From Tubiluchus corallicola (taxonomy: Eukaryota; Priapulida; Priapulimorpha; Priapulimorphida; Tubiluchidae), in the NCBI GenBank assembly GCA_030141605.1, contig JAQGDQ010000459.1, positions 1-64,000 on the forward strand: a stretch of 64,000 bases of DNA, given 5' to 3'. Position 1 is the first letter of the stretch. Every line of letters starts with the position of its first letter. Positions 1 through 43,936 of this stretch are shown here, piece by piece. The notes below the pieces were generated by a model. That model saw only the letters and a program-made list of their open reading frames with translations, did not search any database and was not told where the DNA came from. Position numbers and translations under genes: made by a program.

Positions 1-230
1 TACAAAATGTTATCTACACTTGTTTCAAATGACTTATCGTCAAAATGGCTGCGTTTAACAGTCATCGTGGAAGTTTAAACTTACATGTTTTATACAGTGT
101 TACTGCCGACGCAAATCCTGCGTGCAAAAAGGTAGGATGTAAATGGTATAAAATTTCAAGACGGATTTTTTAAGCTGAACGTAGGTGGAAGGTTTTCTTG
201 TGATTTAAAATGCCAGTTCATTTGATGATG
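1..230. repeat. Interspersed repeat family B, copy 1 (partial at window edge)
   Basis: This stretch is recognisably similar to 7150-7440 and 59915-60240: shared blocks include caaaatggctgc, cagtcatcg, tttaaacttac and a run ending aattttttaagct. No terminal repeats or coding capacity were seen. It is a degraded element of unknown class. Confidence 0.6.
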
Positions 231-1452
231 CTGGCAAAGTTTTCATTGTGTTACTATGTGACTAGATAATTAATGTTAAACTAATTACATGAAACAACCA
301 GTGGTGAGAGAACAAGCAGTGATAAAATAGCAAAACTAGAACAAACTTCCGGAAAAAAATTAATAAATCTCGGCCCTTGCATGTCAAAATGATGTAATCA
401 TGCGTTTTTGCATCACGCCTTATCTGTCTTTGCTCTCGGATATCAAATTGAAATTCATTTAGTTTGTTACGACATAATTACACGGCACCCGTCAACTCTT
501 TGCATTAATCATAATTTGAACATTTTCTTTGAATTGCTCACGGTCCATTCCAATTGGGAATTAAATGTATCGTCTTCTACTAATGTTTACTGTGGCATTT
601 GTTGAATCGATGCCTTTGCGGTTTGATTTTATAACGTGGTTGAGACCTCTTTGTAAACAAATAAATGTGCAGATAAACAGACAGACAGACAGTCATACAA
701 ACTGTTATATTTGATTACCTTTTTGTAGTTTGTTGTAAAAGTGTGAAGTAGCTTGTTTGTTAATTAATTTGTTAATCAGCATTAAAGTAATATTTGAAGT
801 TTCTATTTCCTTGTGCATTAGTTTATTTCTGGTTGATCAAACTTAAATTTAGTCATCTTATTAAGATAGCATCTTTGTTTAGGTTTTTTGATAAGAATTT
901 AGATTGTTTTTGTAATTATTTATACTTATTAATTGTTATTTTCAATGCTTACTAAATAAATAAATAAACTTTTATTTCTTCTTCAAATAATTAAATTGTG
1001 GAAGTGCTTGTGTCGTTAGATTTTGCTGTGGTTGCGGGCAGGGACGCACGACCCGAGGATCCACAAACAATGGTTCTGCAACTGCCCGTGGTCCTCAAGC
1101 TAGGGACCTCGAAGGGATAATAAAGTACAACTCTTATTTGGCGTGATTGTGACTATGAGGGACCGCCTAGCTTGTGCATGCAGTGGCGTAGCATGGGTTA
1201 CACTTAGATTTGCTTATAACTGCAAAGTTTTTACGAACTGTTGTTGAAATCTTTATTGAAACCCCTACAATCCCCAAGAAATATGTTCTGTGATTTTTTG
1301 TTTTGTTTTACACAATATTAAAACAATGGTAAACATTTTCTGAAGCAGCACCCCTACTAATTTTAGAGCCGCCATTGTTATGTAATTCGCCTGACAGCCA
1401 CATTGTCGTAATTTCAACTTTTGTCATATTTTACATTTTGTTTTGTTTTTAG
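231..1452 (+). other. PKD intron sequence
   Basis: No exon or repeat that I can support, apart from a GC-richer block at about 1020-1200 that might be a repeat fragment. The preceding PKD exon (end of the kinase N-lobe) was looked for and not found. Confidence 0.5.
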
Positions 1453-10653
<9,201 letters not shown>

Positions 10654-12215
10654 TGGGCATCGTGAGAAGCTTTTGTATTTTAAATCAGCCTTATCTATAC
10701 TCAGACGACGTGAGCAGTATTGTAATATCAGCCAACTGGAGCTACCTGATCATGAATTTAAGTAATTGCTTTGTACATTTGTTGTTTTATCGTAAAATCC
10801 TATAATATCATTTTTAAGGTGACAGTAAATATTTTATTATACATTTTAATATTTTTTACCCGGCTTTCAATCATTAGCTGTGTGGCAAAGGTGGCAAACT
10901 GTTATGGCGGCAAGTTTGCAAAGCTTGCAAATCTGCCAATTACTTTTAAATGAAAATTACGAATGTCGAGAACAGTAGCACCCGTGTAAATGATTAGCCA
11001 ATGTTTTACGTATTATTTTTTTATGAAGTGAATACTAATTACTAATATTTTAATATACTGATGCTTAATGTAAAGTCCTCAGGCTGTTGAATTCTAGATG
11101 CTCTATTGTCAGTTAACAAATGTTTTTACTGTTGGATAAAGATTTATTGTGAAAGAATGCATTTTGCCTGGAATTATAAAAATAATGTGGAATATGTCTT
11201 TAGAAATTTACTTGCCTCCAATAGCTTGATTAAAATGGTAACAAATTGGGTCTTTTCTGTCAGCAAAGCAGTGAATGAAGAAATTATGAAATTAGGAATT
11301 TTGTTCTGCGTATTTGAAGTTTTGTTTAATATCCTTTTGGTGAAACTTTAATTGATTACTGAATGTGTTAAGTATTGTTTTTACAAAGTTTCGATTGTGT
11401 AAAATTGTTGGTAGAATGCACCATAACGTTCGTGAAACTTCTGTTTTAAGACAGTTTCGTTAGTAGATTATTAAATTTTACATACTAAATAACAGCGTAC
11501 ATATACTTCTGTGCGGTTTTGTAATCTGCCTACTAATTATGATGATGGCTTCTTAAAAGTAGTAGAAAATAGGTCTGCACAATTGTGTAAATAAAACTAA
11601 TGTGGAAGGGTGTATCGTGTTAAATCACCACAAGTGCTGTAACACTGTGCCATATGTATCGTGGGAATTAACATTTGTAGCTTTAAATGCTTATGTGTGT
11701 CTATTATCGTATATTAATTCACAGTATTCGGTTTCTTTTTGCACATCTGAAGGTTGTAAAATAATGGCGTCTACTGTAGCTAGTTTGAATTTATTGATTA
11801 TGATGTAAAAATCTCAGAACTGTGTGGTCTTCACACTTGCCGCTCTATGGTCTATAGGTTTGTCTGTTTTAAAATCATACTTGATCGAAGCACTTTCTGT
11901 TTGGAGTCAGGAAATAATTTTTTTTACTTTCTTTACCTCACATTTGTGGCATGTTGTTACGTAAATGTAAATTGTTTGTTAAAAGTGGACAGAGAATTTA
12001 TCTCAACGTTATGCACAATGTTATGAGATCTCTGCCATGTGCAGTCTCTCATTGAAAATGTTTACATTCTTCATCACTGTGACACATGTCTCTCTTCATC
12101 AGTGTCGTCATAGTGACCAGTGCCAAGCTGTGGATACTAGTTTTGTGACATTCGATTCAGCTGTAGGTTAACAGTTGCTTGTGCAATGAATAAAATTAAT
12201 CAATTATAAATAAAT
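10654..12215 (+). other. PKD 3' UTR and candidate poly(A) sites
   Basis: AT-rich sequence without a convincing gene after the PKD stop. AATAAA hexamers followed by GT-rich sequence occur at 11590-11595 and 12189-12194, and either could end the transcript. Short open frames here show no family similarity that I recognise. Confidence 0.5.
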
Positions 12216-12264
12216 GTGTTGTATCTACTATCGTTGAAATGCCAGTTTTTTATAAACTTTTGTT

Positions 12265-12836
12265 ATGCGGCGAAGGGTATTGTATCTCGCTCGAGTACGC
12301 CTTACAGGGCAGAGGGTATTGTATCTCGCTCGAGTGCGCTTATGGGCAGAGGGTATTGTATCTCGCTCGAGTACGCCTTACGGGCAGAGGGTATTGTATC
12401 TCATTCGAGTGCGTTTATGGGTAGAGGGTATTGTATCTCGCTCGAGTACGCCTTACGGGCAGAGAGTATTGTATCTCACTCGAGTACGCCTTATGGGCAG
12501 AAGGTATTGCATCTCTCTCGAGTGCGCTTATGGGTAGAGGGTATTGTATCTCGCTCGAGTGCACTTATGGGTAGAGGGTATTGTATCTCTCTCTCGAGTG
12601 CGCCTTACAGGCAGAGGGTATTGTATCTCGCTCGAGTGCGCTATGGGTAGAGGGTATTGTATCTCGCTCGAGTGCGCTTATGGATAGAGGGTATTGTATC
12701 TCGCTCGAGTGCGCCTTACAGGTAGAGGGTATTGTATCTCGCTCGAGTGCGCTATGGGTAGAGGGTATTGTATCTCGCTCGAGTGCGCTTATGGGTAGAG
12801 GGTATTGTATCTCGCTCGAGTGCGCTTATGGATAGA
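12265..12836. repeat. 37-bp minisatellite between PKD and SPTLC2
   Basis: About 15 units with core gtattgtatctcgctcgagt, some with 1-3 base length changes, so open frames drift between phases. It lies just after the last candidate PKD poly(A) signal. Confidence 0.95.
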
Positions 12837-13450
12837 ATTTATTATCAAATGTAGCAGTTATTGCTCATAATGCAGGAGAGTAATGTGTCCCTGTTTGAGG
12901 ATTATGTGCACATGAAAATATTGCTGAAGCATTGCTGCAAAATTAGCGCACAGGGTGTGGGTGATTAATACATGACCTCTAGGGTGCTGGCACATGAATA
13001 TCATCTTTACCACCATTAATTAAATACCAGTAGTATCTATTTTTACAATTAAATTAGAGTATTTGTTTTAGAACTCACTACCTATTCATGCTTTGACATA
13101 TCTGTAACTTTACTGTGGGTGCTTGATAAATAATTGTATTATTTATGGCAGAATTATCCATTGCAAGCAAAACTAGGACAGGTTACTGGATAGATGTTAT
13201 TAGCTTGTTTTTCACCTGTTGTAAAAATTTCTTTTCTGGAACTTGTCATTTCTTTATAATTTCTGATTGTAGTGTCATGTATTTGCTGTAGGGCTGTTGT
13301 TGGTATATAAATATAATTAACACATGTAATAAAAATGTTACACTTAAACTAGTCGTCTTGAAATTTGTGTTTTTTACCTTTTCGTAAAACGTAAACCAAT
13401 GTGCAAAACTGAAACTGCACTAATAACAAAATAATCATGTCGACAAAATA
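12837..13450. other. Convergent intergenic stretch
   Basis: AT-rich sequence between the 3' ends of PKD (+) and SPTLC2 (-). No gene or repeat that I can support. Confidence 0.4.
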
Positions 13451-13454
13451 TAAT

Positions 13455-15525
13455 GGTGAAAATAAATCACTTTATTTGAAAAATGTGTCACTAAGTCACA
13501 TGATTTGAAAATATATAATACATTACGGTAAATAAAAAGGATCACACGTGAATGTGGATTAAATTTTAACGACGTATAAAAACAAGTGAACAACATAAAC
13601 ATCTGACACATTTTATAAATCGTGACAAATAACAACCGTGATCAAAATACCACTGCAAAATAATACTCGTTCAATTTACGGCAAAAATTTTCTTCATTCG
13701 CTAGTAAGTTATCCACTCATTTCAAGCACGAATTGAACTTTTGATTGGAGGAATTGTGTAGCCCCGGACAGAACAAAGTAGTCGAGTTCGATTAAAAAAT
13801 CCAGAACAACAGATGGAAAATACAAACAGAGCTTTAACTTCTTCAGGACCGCACCATTCAAGATAGGTCTTATAAGACATGACTTTTCCGCTACTGTATG
13901 AGAACAGACATAACTAAATGATTATAAATTAGGTACTGTTCTATTCAAGACAATCTCGGCTGTCCAAGCATGCTATTTGTTTGAACATTTGTAAGTGATC
14001 TAATTGGATAAAATTAAGAAAAACGCCATTTTCAGCCTATTGAGTAGCTTAGTCTAGTGTACACCTGCGTGACCGTACACACTATTTTATTGATTGCCTG
14101 TTTGCTACAGCCTAAGGTGTGCAGTGTTCTGCTGCTTTTCCAGGAAAATCAACCGATCAGCCGAGCACAAATTAAAGTCGGTTTCATTTTTTGACAGGAA
14201 TTTCTTTCTAAAAATAAAGTAGACTTGAGACTAAAGTGAATCACAGTGTTTTGTCTGGATAGTTGAAATTTTTTGCATTAGCTGATTTCATACAAATGAT
14301 ACTGTACTTTTCGCCAAAAATCGATTTTTGCTTCGCCTAAGGCAAACAAATGCATTTCATACACAATTCTGCAAGAAAATCCATTGTGAGAGGAGCAGAA
14401 ACCCATAAAAATCATCAAATATAATGTAATCGCTGCCTAGTTAGACAGTTTGTTCATGAACTTGTGCAAAATGCAGTTAACGCTTACGGCCCTGAAGGAG
14501 TTAAGTATTACACGTTGATTGTTGTTTCACAGGTGTTTAAGCAAGTAAACAGTTTTGTTGTCGAAGGCACTAGAATCACAAATTGGACAAAAATTATTCT
14601 ACAATCACAAATAATATAAAAATTATGTCTAACATTATTGCACAAATCCAAAAAAGGAATCGGATTCTATTTCGCCTACATAGTGATTGCTAAATACAAC
14701 TCAGCAAAACTGCCTATTATAATTATCTTCGTGTATCAATCTAATGGCTAATGATAAATTGATAATTACAAATTATCAATTACAAAAAAATAATAATCGT
14801 AACTAACAGCACGAAAAAGAAACGTTAACAATTCTATACACGGCAAACACAAACTATAAATATACTCTTTTAATAAATGCAGCATGATTCTTGGTTAAAA
14901 CAAAATACAATTCTGCAATGTAAGCAAGCAGAAAATTTACTGCTTCAACTCTTCATAGGAAATGCTGTCATTTGATCAGCATAGCAGCTCGCGTTGTAAC
15001 AGAAGCAACAATTTGTTCGAAAAACAATTAGTGTTTTAAAGCTATACAACCTATACAACAATTGCCTTTTGATTTTTCACTGCAACCTGAGTTTACCTTG
15101 GTTTTTTCAACAATAGTTTCTTCCACACCTAATTTCCTATTAACTCAATTTTTGTGAAGCCATGAAAATTACATTAAGCATAATCACAACTCATAATATT
15201 TATCACAAAAGCCAGCACACATTGTGGCTGGAAAAGTAACAATTTAATTTCAAATCAAAATACATTATTGTCAATTATTATCAATAACTTAAATATAAGC
15301 AACTTGAGATGATTTTTTACCTATTAACATTACTTTGGTAATTGAAAAACATTATGAGCAAAATATTATTGAAATTAGCCACTCTCACGGTGATTTTACA
15401 ATGTACGAGGTCCTCCTTTTGGTGGGGTTTCAAAAAATTAAGATCCTCATAAAAGATTACATAAAAGCCTCATTACACAGACATTACCCTAAATGAAATA
15501 CATTACTATTTGGCAAGGCTTGTCG
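13455..15525 (-). other. SPTLC2 3' UTR (extent uncertain)
   Basis: No coding frame after the SPTLC2 stop. On the minus strand an AATAAA occurs at 13471-13476 and ATTAAA-type variants nearer the stop (about 14868 and 15244), so the UTR may be 0.3-2 kb. A family A MITE (13834-14504) lies within it if the distal site is used. Confidence 0.45.
13834..14504 (+). mobile_element. TTAA-flanked MITE family A, copy 1
   Basis: Bounded by ttaacttcttcaggaccg at the left and ccctgaaggagttaa at the right, i.e. inverted ends next to TTAA. About 670 bp, non-coding, the same family as 19941, 38365, 58688 and 60920. TTAA targets suggest a piggyBac- or Kolobok-type source. Confidence 0.85.
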
Positions 15526-38126
<22,601 letters not shown>

Positions 38127-38364
38127 GGAAAACATTTCAATTACATCTATCAACTTTCAACACTATACTACCATACTGTCCGCAACAGCCCATTTTTGTT
38201 ATTTTCTAAGCCGGGTGACGCACTGCCACGCATTTTTCAGTCCAATGATGCAGCACGCCATTTAGTTCTTTCACACTTTAGGTTGTGCTCATCTTGGTAA
38301 ACGAAATGGGAGTCAACGAACCGCTGAACTATTGAGCGAAATAAGTGTACTGCTCCCATGGTCA

Positions 38365-39534
38365 TATTCAGTTTCGGGACCGTAAACGTTTGCTGCATCT
38401 TGCATGGGTTCATGAAAAGCAGCTCTCAGTAAGCAACAATTGTGTTATATTTGATAATTTTTGTGGGTTTCTACTCCTCACTAGGGGTGAGCATTCTCTA
38501 CCAGAAAGCGAATTCGAATCGAACCGAATTTGTGACTTTCGAATTCGAATCAAACCGAACTTCAGTGTTTCGAATTCGAACCGAATTCGAATTGCGATTG
38601 AACAATTTTCGAACTAGTTTTCGAACCACCAGTAAAAATTAGTCTTACAAAGATCATGCATATCATTAGATTTTGTTCAGCAATAAAACGACTAGTAATT
38701 TGCTTAAAGTTGTGCGCAGAAATAACAACTAAATTGTGTTAATTGCATGATGTTTCAATCATTTTAATGATCAAGAACAGATGTGATTGAAGTGCTGAAT
38801 TATTTGAATCTATAGTTTTGGATTCGAATCGAGTTCGAACTAAAAAAACTCGTTCGAATCGAATTCGAGCGTTCGAATTCGATTCGAACGTTCGAACTCG
38901 AACGTTCGATGCTCACCCCTACTCCTCACACAATGGATTTTCATGCAAAATTGTATATGTTTACCTTAGACAAATTAAAAATCAATTTTTGACAAATAAA
39001 TTTAAATAAGCTTTCAGTAACTGCAGTGTTTTCACTGTAACAAAGTATAGTATCATTTGTGTGAAATTGGCTAATGCAGAAAATTTTAACTGCCCAGCCA
39101 CAACACTCTGATTCACTTTGGCTTCAAGTCTACTCTATTTTTAAGGAGAAATTGCTATTAAAAGATGAAGAAACGACCTTAATTTCTCCTTGGCTGATCG
39201 ATTGGCTTTTCCTGGAACTCTGTACAGCAAATGGTTCCCTTGGGCTAGCAGGCGATCAATAAGACAGTGTGTACGATCACGCAAGCGTACACCAGACTAA
39301 GCTACTCAATAGGCTAAGTTGGAGTGCCTGAAGAGGACATGCTTGTCTTAATTTTATCCAATTAAATCACTTACAAGTGTTTAAGCAAACAGGGTGATTG
39401 GCTAGTCGAGATTCTCCTGAATAAAACACACCCTAATTTGTAATCATTTAGTTATGTCTATGCTCATACAGTAATAGAAACATCATAGGTCTTATAAGAC
39501 CTATTTTGAACGATATGGTCCTGAAGGAGTTATA
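38365..39534 (-). mobile_element. TTAA-type MITE family A, copy 3, split by a hAT MITE
   Basis: Reverse-orientation family A copy: left end degraded (tttcgggaccg near 38373), right end ggtcctgaaggagtta at 39516-39531. The interior is interrupted at 38482-38921. It lies upstream of the SPTLC2 start. Confidence 0.85.
38482..38921. mobile_element. hAT-type MITE (family F), nested in family A copy 3
   Basis: Inverted ends taggggtgagcat and atgctcaccccta. The 8-bp target duplication CTCCTCAC lies at 38474-38481 and 38922-38929, and removing the element restores the family A sequence. The interior is dominated by ttcgaattcgaa-type palindromic motifs. Non-coding. Confidence 0.95.
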
Positions 39535-39943
39535 GTGATGAGCCGAAGCTGTCGGAATGAAATTCGAACTTGCCTACATCACGAAATGTCAGGAAGAATG
39601 CGAACCAGGAGTGGGAGTTGATCATTGTTCATCAAGCCGTTAAGATTTGTGTAGCATTACCTCTGAGATGAGAGTCAGAGTTGGAGGTACCTTACTGTCG
39701 GCTATTGTAAGACTTGTACGAAAGTGTTTAGAAGCCAGCCCAGCAAGGCAAAAAGAAGTTAAACACTGCAGGTTCCACTTAGCAACTCAAAGTAAATTAC
39801 TTGTATGCAGAATTATTGAGGAGGCTATAATTAGCTCTTTTATGCAGAACACTAAGATGAGATTATGATAAAGTCATTGGTTAGATGTAAACAAACTTGA
39901 CTTATTATTATAGTGGAATTGACTTGGTGGGAATAGTGCTCAC

Positions 39944-40352
39944 TAGGGGTGACCTTTTTTACCAAAAAATCGAATTATAATCGAATTCGTGACTTTCGAA
40001 TATGAATCAAACCGAATTTTGTTATTTCGAATTGATTTTCGAAAGATTTTCAAACGAGTTTTCGAACCCTCAGTAAAAAGCAATATTAGAAAAACCATGC
40101 ATAGGCCCTATTACTCGATCTTTTTCTGCAATAAAACCACTAATAATTAGTTTAAAAATTTAACACAAAAATCATTACTAAATTGTGCTAATTGTGTGAT
40201 GTTTAAAACGTTTTAATGACAAAAGAATATATCTGGTTGAAGTGCTGAATTATTCGAATCTATAATTTTAGGTTCGAATCGAATTCGCATTAAAAACGCC
40301 TTCGCATCGAATTAGAACAGAATCGAGCTAGAACGTTCGATGCTCACCCCCA
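39944..40352. mobile_element. hAT-type MITE (family F), copy 2
   Basis: Starts taggggtgac and ends gatgctcacccccA, the same interior as the 38482 copy but more diverged. No matching target duplication found. Confidence 0.85.
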
Positions 40353-40489
40353 TCCGTAATACGCTCGCAAGCACTCCTTAACATGTCAGTGGCATGCCTG
40401 AAGCACGTGGTGCGTCATTTCTTTAAGAAGTCCAAATAACCAATCATAACAAACAAATCAGCAGTAAATTCATTGGCAATCTGTGAGCT

Positions 40490-40602
40490 GTCGTCTGGGA
40501 TACCGGTCGTCGTCGTTTTGAATTTGAAACATTATTCAAAAATATTGAATCATTGTTTCTGTCGTCTTTTCATAGTACAGCTACTTTCTGAAGCTAAAAA
40601 CC
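40490..40602 (+). promoter_or_regulatory. Candidate 5' UTR exon and promoter region of reticulon long form
   Basis: A relatively GC/CG-rich patch ending in a donor-like ccgtgagt at 40601, upstream of the acceptor ttttttag at 41788-41789 that precedes the long first coding exon. Inferred from position only; no TATA box identified. Confidence 0.35.
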
Positions 40603-41796
40603 GTGAGTTGTTTTTAATTTTTTTCTTTTAAAGGTTGGGACATGAATAAACGGCTTTGATTTACTTTTAGAACTTTTCAAGTTCCAACAGCACTTTCAAT
40701 TATTTCTAAGTACTTGTAATTTTGCATGACAATTGGCATATTAGAATAAAATTAAAAATGAATTATGTAAATAAAAGTGAATAGTTGAGTACATTACCAT
40801 AGCTACAATTTCGGGTTAAGTTGTTGTTACATTAGTCTAACTAGTATTAGTTAGAAAAGTTAGGGCAGCTCCAATTGTTTGCGTGTTGATAGTTAACCCT
40901 TGAAAACTCGGATTTATTAAAGTTTTACTTAAGATATTTTATTAAATTGATTTGAAACAATTGAATTTATCGATACGTTGGTATCAGTGGTTTGGACCAC
41001 ATTAAAAAACATTTACTATAGGGATTATATAATAAGGAAAATCTAAACTTTACAGTCGGCCAGTAAGTTTAGTATCCATTGTCAGGCATCACTGACTTCT
41101 ACAGTATTATAAATAAAGTGCTGCGTAATTACAATGAACTTAAAATAACAGCTGTGGTGGAAACTGTCATGTTGCAGCACCATGAATTGTGTGTTACATA
41201 CATACCTTTTTGACTTGTATGACTGACAGCTTACAGCATTTGCATGAAAACATATGTATGAATCCAGCAGATTTTATTGAGAGTAAAATAATGTGATGAA
41301 TTGTCTCTGTCTGTTTTTCAAGAATAGTATCGGTATCTCATGAATATTTAACTACAGAATTTAAAGAGGTTTTGTCTAATTTTTTGTTTTTTTAAGCAAG
41401 AGTTTCTAAACTTAACAACAATAATGAAACAAGTCTAGAACAGTGGTGACTTGGCCCTATGATAGGTTTGATAATGTTGGTCTGTAACAATGCTTCATGA
41501 ACATTGCCACATTGCTATTTGTTTAGATTTGAACAAATTGACATCACGCAATGCTACCATTACTTGTTTAATTGCTTCAGCTTCATATTGGATTATAGAG
41601 GGATTAAGGTCTCTAGTACAAACAGAAAATAATTGTGCACTTACATATTTAATAAGCTGTTTATCAACGGCTAGTAAACTAGCTGTTTTCAGAAACCTTT
41701 AATTCATACAAAAAATCATATATTGTAACTCTTTACTTAAGTTCAAATTTAATGCAATGTCTATTGTTCTTATTCTGCCTCTTTTTTAGTTTAATT

Positions 41797-43936
41797 ATGG
41801 ATGAAAACCTAGAACATGATGTGACACCCCGGCAGCCAGAGCACTTGGTGCAAGAAGCCGAACAACCATCTCCTGTAGACTCACTGAGCTCAAATCAAAG
41901 TTTTGAAAATATCGAGGTTGAAGAGAAAACTGGAAGTACTTTGCCAGAATTTGTTGAAGCAGGTGACAACTTAGTTGATTCTCTGGAAGTAGAGAAACCT
42001 GAACATACAGACCAACCACTGGCAACAAGCGAGGACATGTCTGAGCCCGTGACAGAGAAACAAACAGCAATTGTTGATCCTCTTGTGGACTTGATGTCAG
42101 AAGGTACTGGTGATGAACAAAATGCCGAGAAAAGTTCTTTTGAACCGTCCGAAAAGCCGTTCATTTTAATGGATGAGCCTGTCACCGATGAACTGTCTAG
42201 TGCTCTTGATGTAAAACAAGAACCTGAGGAAGAACTAGTAAAAGAAGAATTTGATCAAGAACCCCAAGAAGAGCCAATCATTACCTTACAACCTGAAGCA
42301 GCTGTAAATTATGGTGAGCCCAGTGGTGTTGTACCAGTACACGATGCTTTAGCTAGCGGCACTGCACGCTGTCTTTCTAAACCTAATGATTGTCTCATAC
42401 AACCTTCTGCTCTTGATTCTATCGCTTCTCCTAATGTGGAATGTAATGCACATTCTCCTATGCAATCTGTTCCGTCTCTGTCGCCTGCTAGTTGTAGTTG
42501 CAGTAGTAGTAGTAATGTGCCGGCAGAATCTTCGGACTATTCAGGACAGACTAGTTCACAGCACGTTTCAGACTTTTTGCCTTCTGAAATTCGGTTGCAA
42601 GAAGTTGGTGTAGATACCCCTTTTTACGTAAGTGAGAAGGTTGATGAGAAATGTGCACTGCAGGTCACTGATTTAGTACAGTCAGAGGCTGTTGAAGAGC
42701 AAGGATTAGCAGAAGAGGGCATGCCGGCTGAAGGCTGGCAAATTGAACTACCAAGGGACGGTGATAAACCAGATTTAGGGTATTGCGAGCAAGTGTCCGT
42801 TGAGCCTGAGGTTGTAGCAGCACAGTCAAAAAAAGAGAAAGTTCCAAATGATACTGATTTGTCTGCTTTATTAGAAGAGGTTGATCAGTTAATAAGGGGA
42901 GCCAGTGAAATGTGTTCACCTGTAAAAGCGAGCACTGACATAGATACTGCACCAGACAATTTTAGAAAATTATGGGATACCTCTGAAATGCTTGGGTCAC
43001 ATAGTTTAGCAGAAACAGGAAGTGAAGAAATAGACACTGGTCCAGACCATTTAGAAACAGTGTGGGATACCACTGAAATGCTTGGGTCATATAGTTCACC
43101 TGTAACGGCAAGTGAAGAAATAGAAACTGCTTCAGACCAGTTACAAACAGTATGGGGTACCACTGAAATAAGTAAGCCACATGATTTACCAGAAACAGCA
43201 AGTGAAAAAATAGGTGATGTTCCAAACCAACCAGAAAGGGTTTGGGGTATCAGTACTACTAAAACACATGGGCCACATAATTTTTCAGAAACAGCAAGCG
43301 AAGAAATAGATACTGCTCCAAACTACTTAGATACAGTTTGGGGTCCCACTGTAATGCTTGGGCCCTACAATTTTCCAGACACAGCAAGTGAAGAAATCGA
43401 TGCTGCTGCTAACCAGTTAGAAACATTTATTCATGACCGTGAGTTAGAACTCCTTGAATCAGAGAAACCAGGTCTTGAATTTGATAAGGGAGAGACAGAT
43501 TGCACTGATTTGCCAGAGCGTAATTTATCAAAAATGAAAATTCCACCTGGGCAGAAAGAAATGCCTGTCATAATTGATTCATTGGGTAAATGTGAATTGG
43601 GTGGCAATCAGTCGGAAATCAGTTCATACAGTTTAGAACCATCAGAAACTGCATGTCCTTTGACCCAAGAAGACAAAGACAATGACGACGTTACTGCTAG
43701 CACTGAGTGTTCATTATCCCACTCTCATTTTGTTACAGATTCACCCATGTTTGAACCTAACCTTGAAGCCGGTATTGAGCCCCACCCTCCAGCCGAAGAA
43801 CCCTTTTCCCACGAAGAAATGAATATACCAGCTAGCGTGGAAGAGGAAGTTGTTGACACTATAGAAGAAAAAGTTCTCCCTGTTATTGAAGCTAAGGAAG
43901 AAGTTATATCAGAAGTGAAACACATTGATGCAGAAG
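41797..43936 (+). CDS. RTN: Reticulon long-form first coding exon (acidic, repeat-bearing)
   Basis: 713 codons, donor gtaggc in phase 1. Acceptor ttttttag at 41788-41789 puts the start at ATG 41797 (MDENLEHDVTPRQPEHL) rather than the upstream in-frame ATG at 41752, which lies before the acceptor. Very acidic and Ser/Pro-rich, like the N-terminal parts of long reticulons. At 42918-43428 there are about six diverged repeats of ~33 residues (…TASEEIDTAP…LETVWGTTEM…). It has predicted-disordered composition and no membrane segment. Confidence 0.9.

Noticed and set aside
12216-12835. Several overlapping open frames with SRSSALMGRGYCI-like repeats
   Set aside because: 37-bp array; frames shift between units, so not a protein gene.
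41752-41796. Upstream in-frame ATG for the reticulon long form
   Set aside because: It precedes a good splice acceptor at 41788-41789, so it would be intronic; the start at 41797 fits better.
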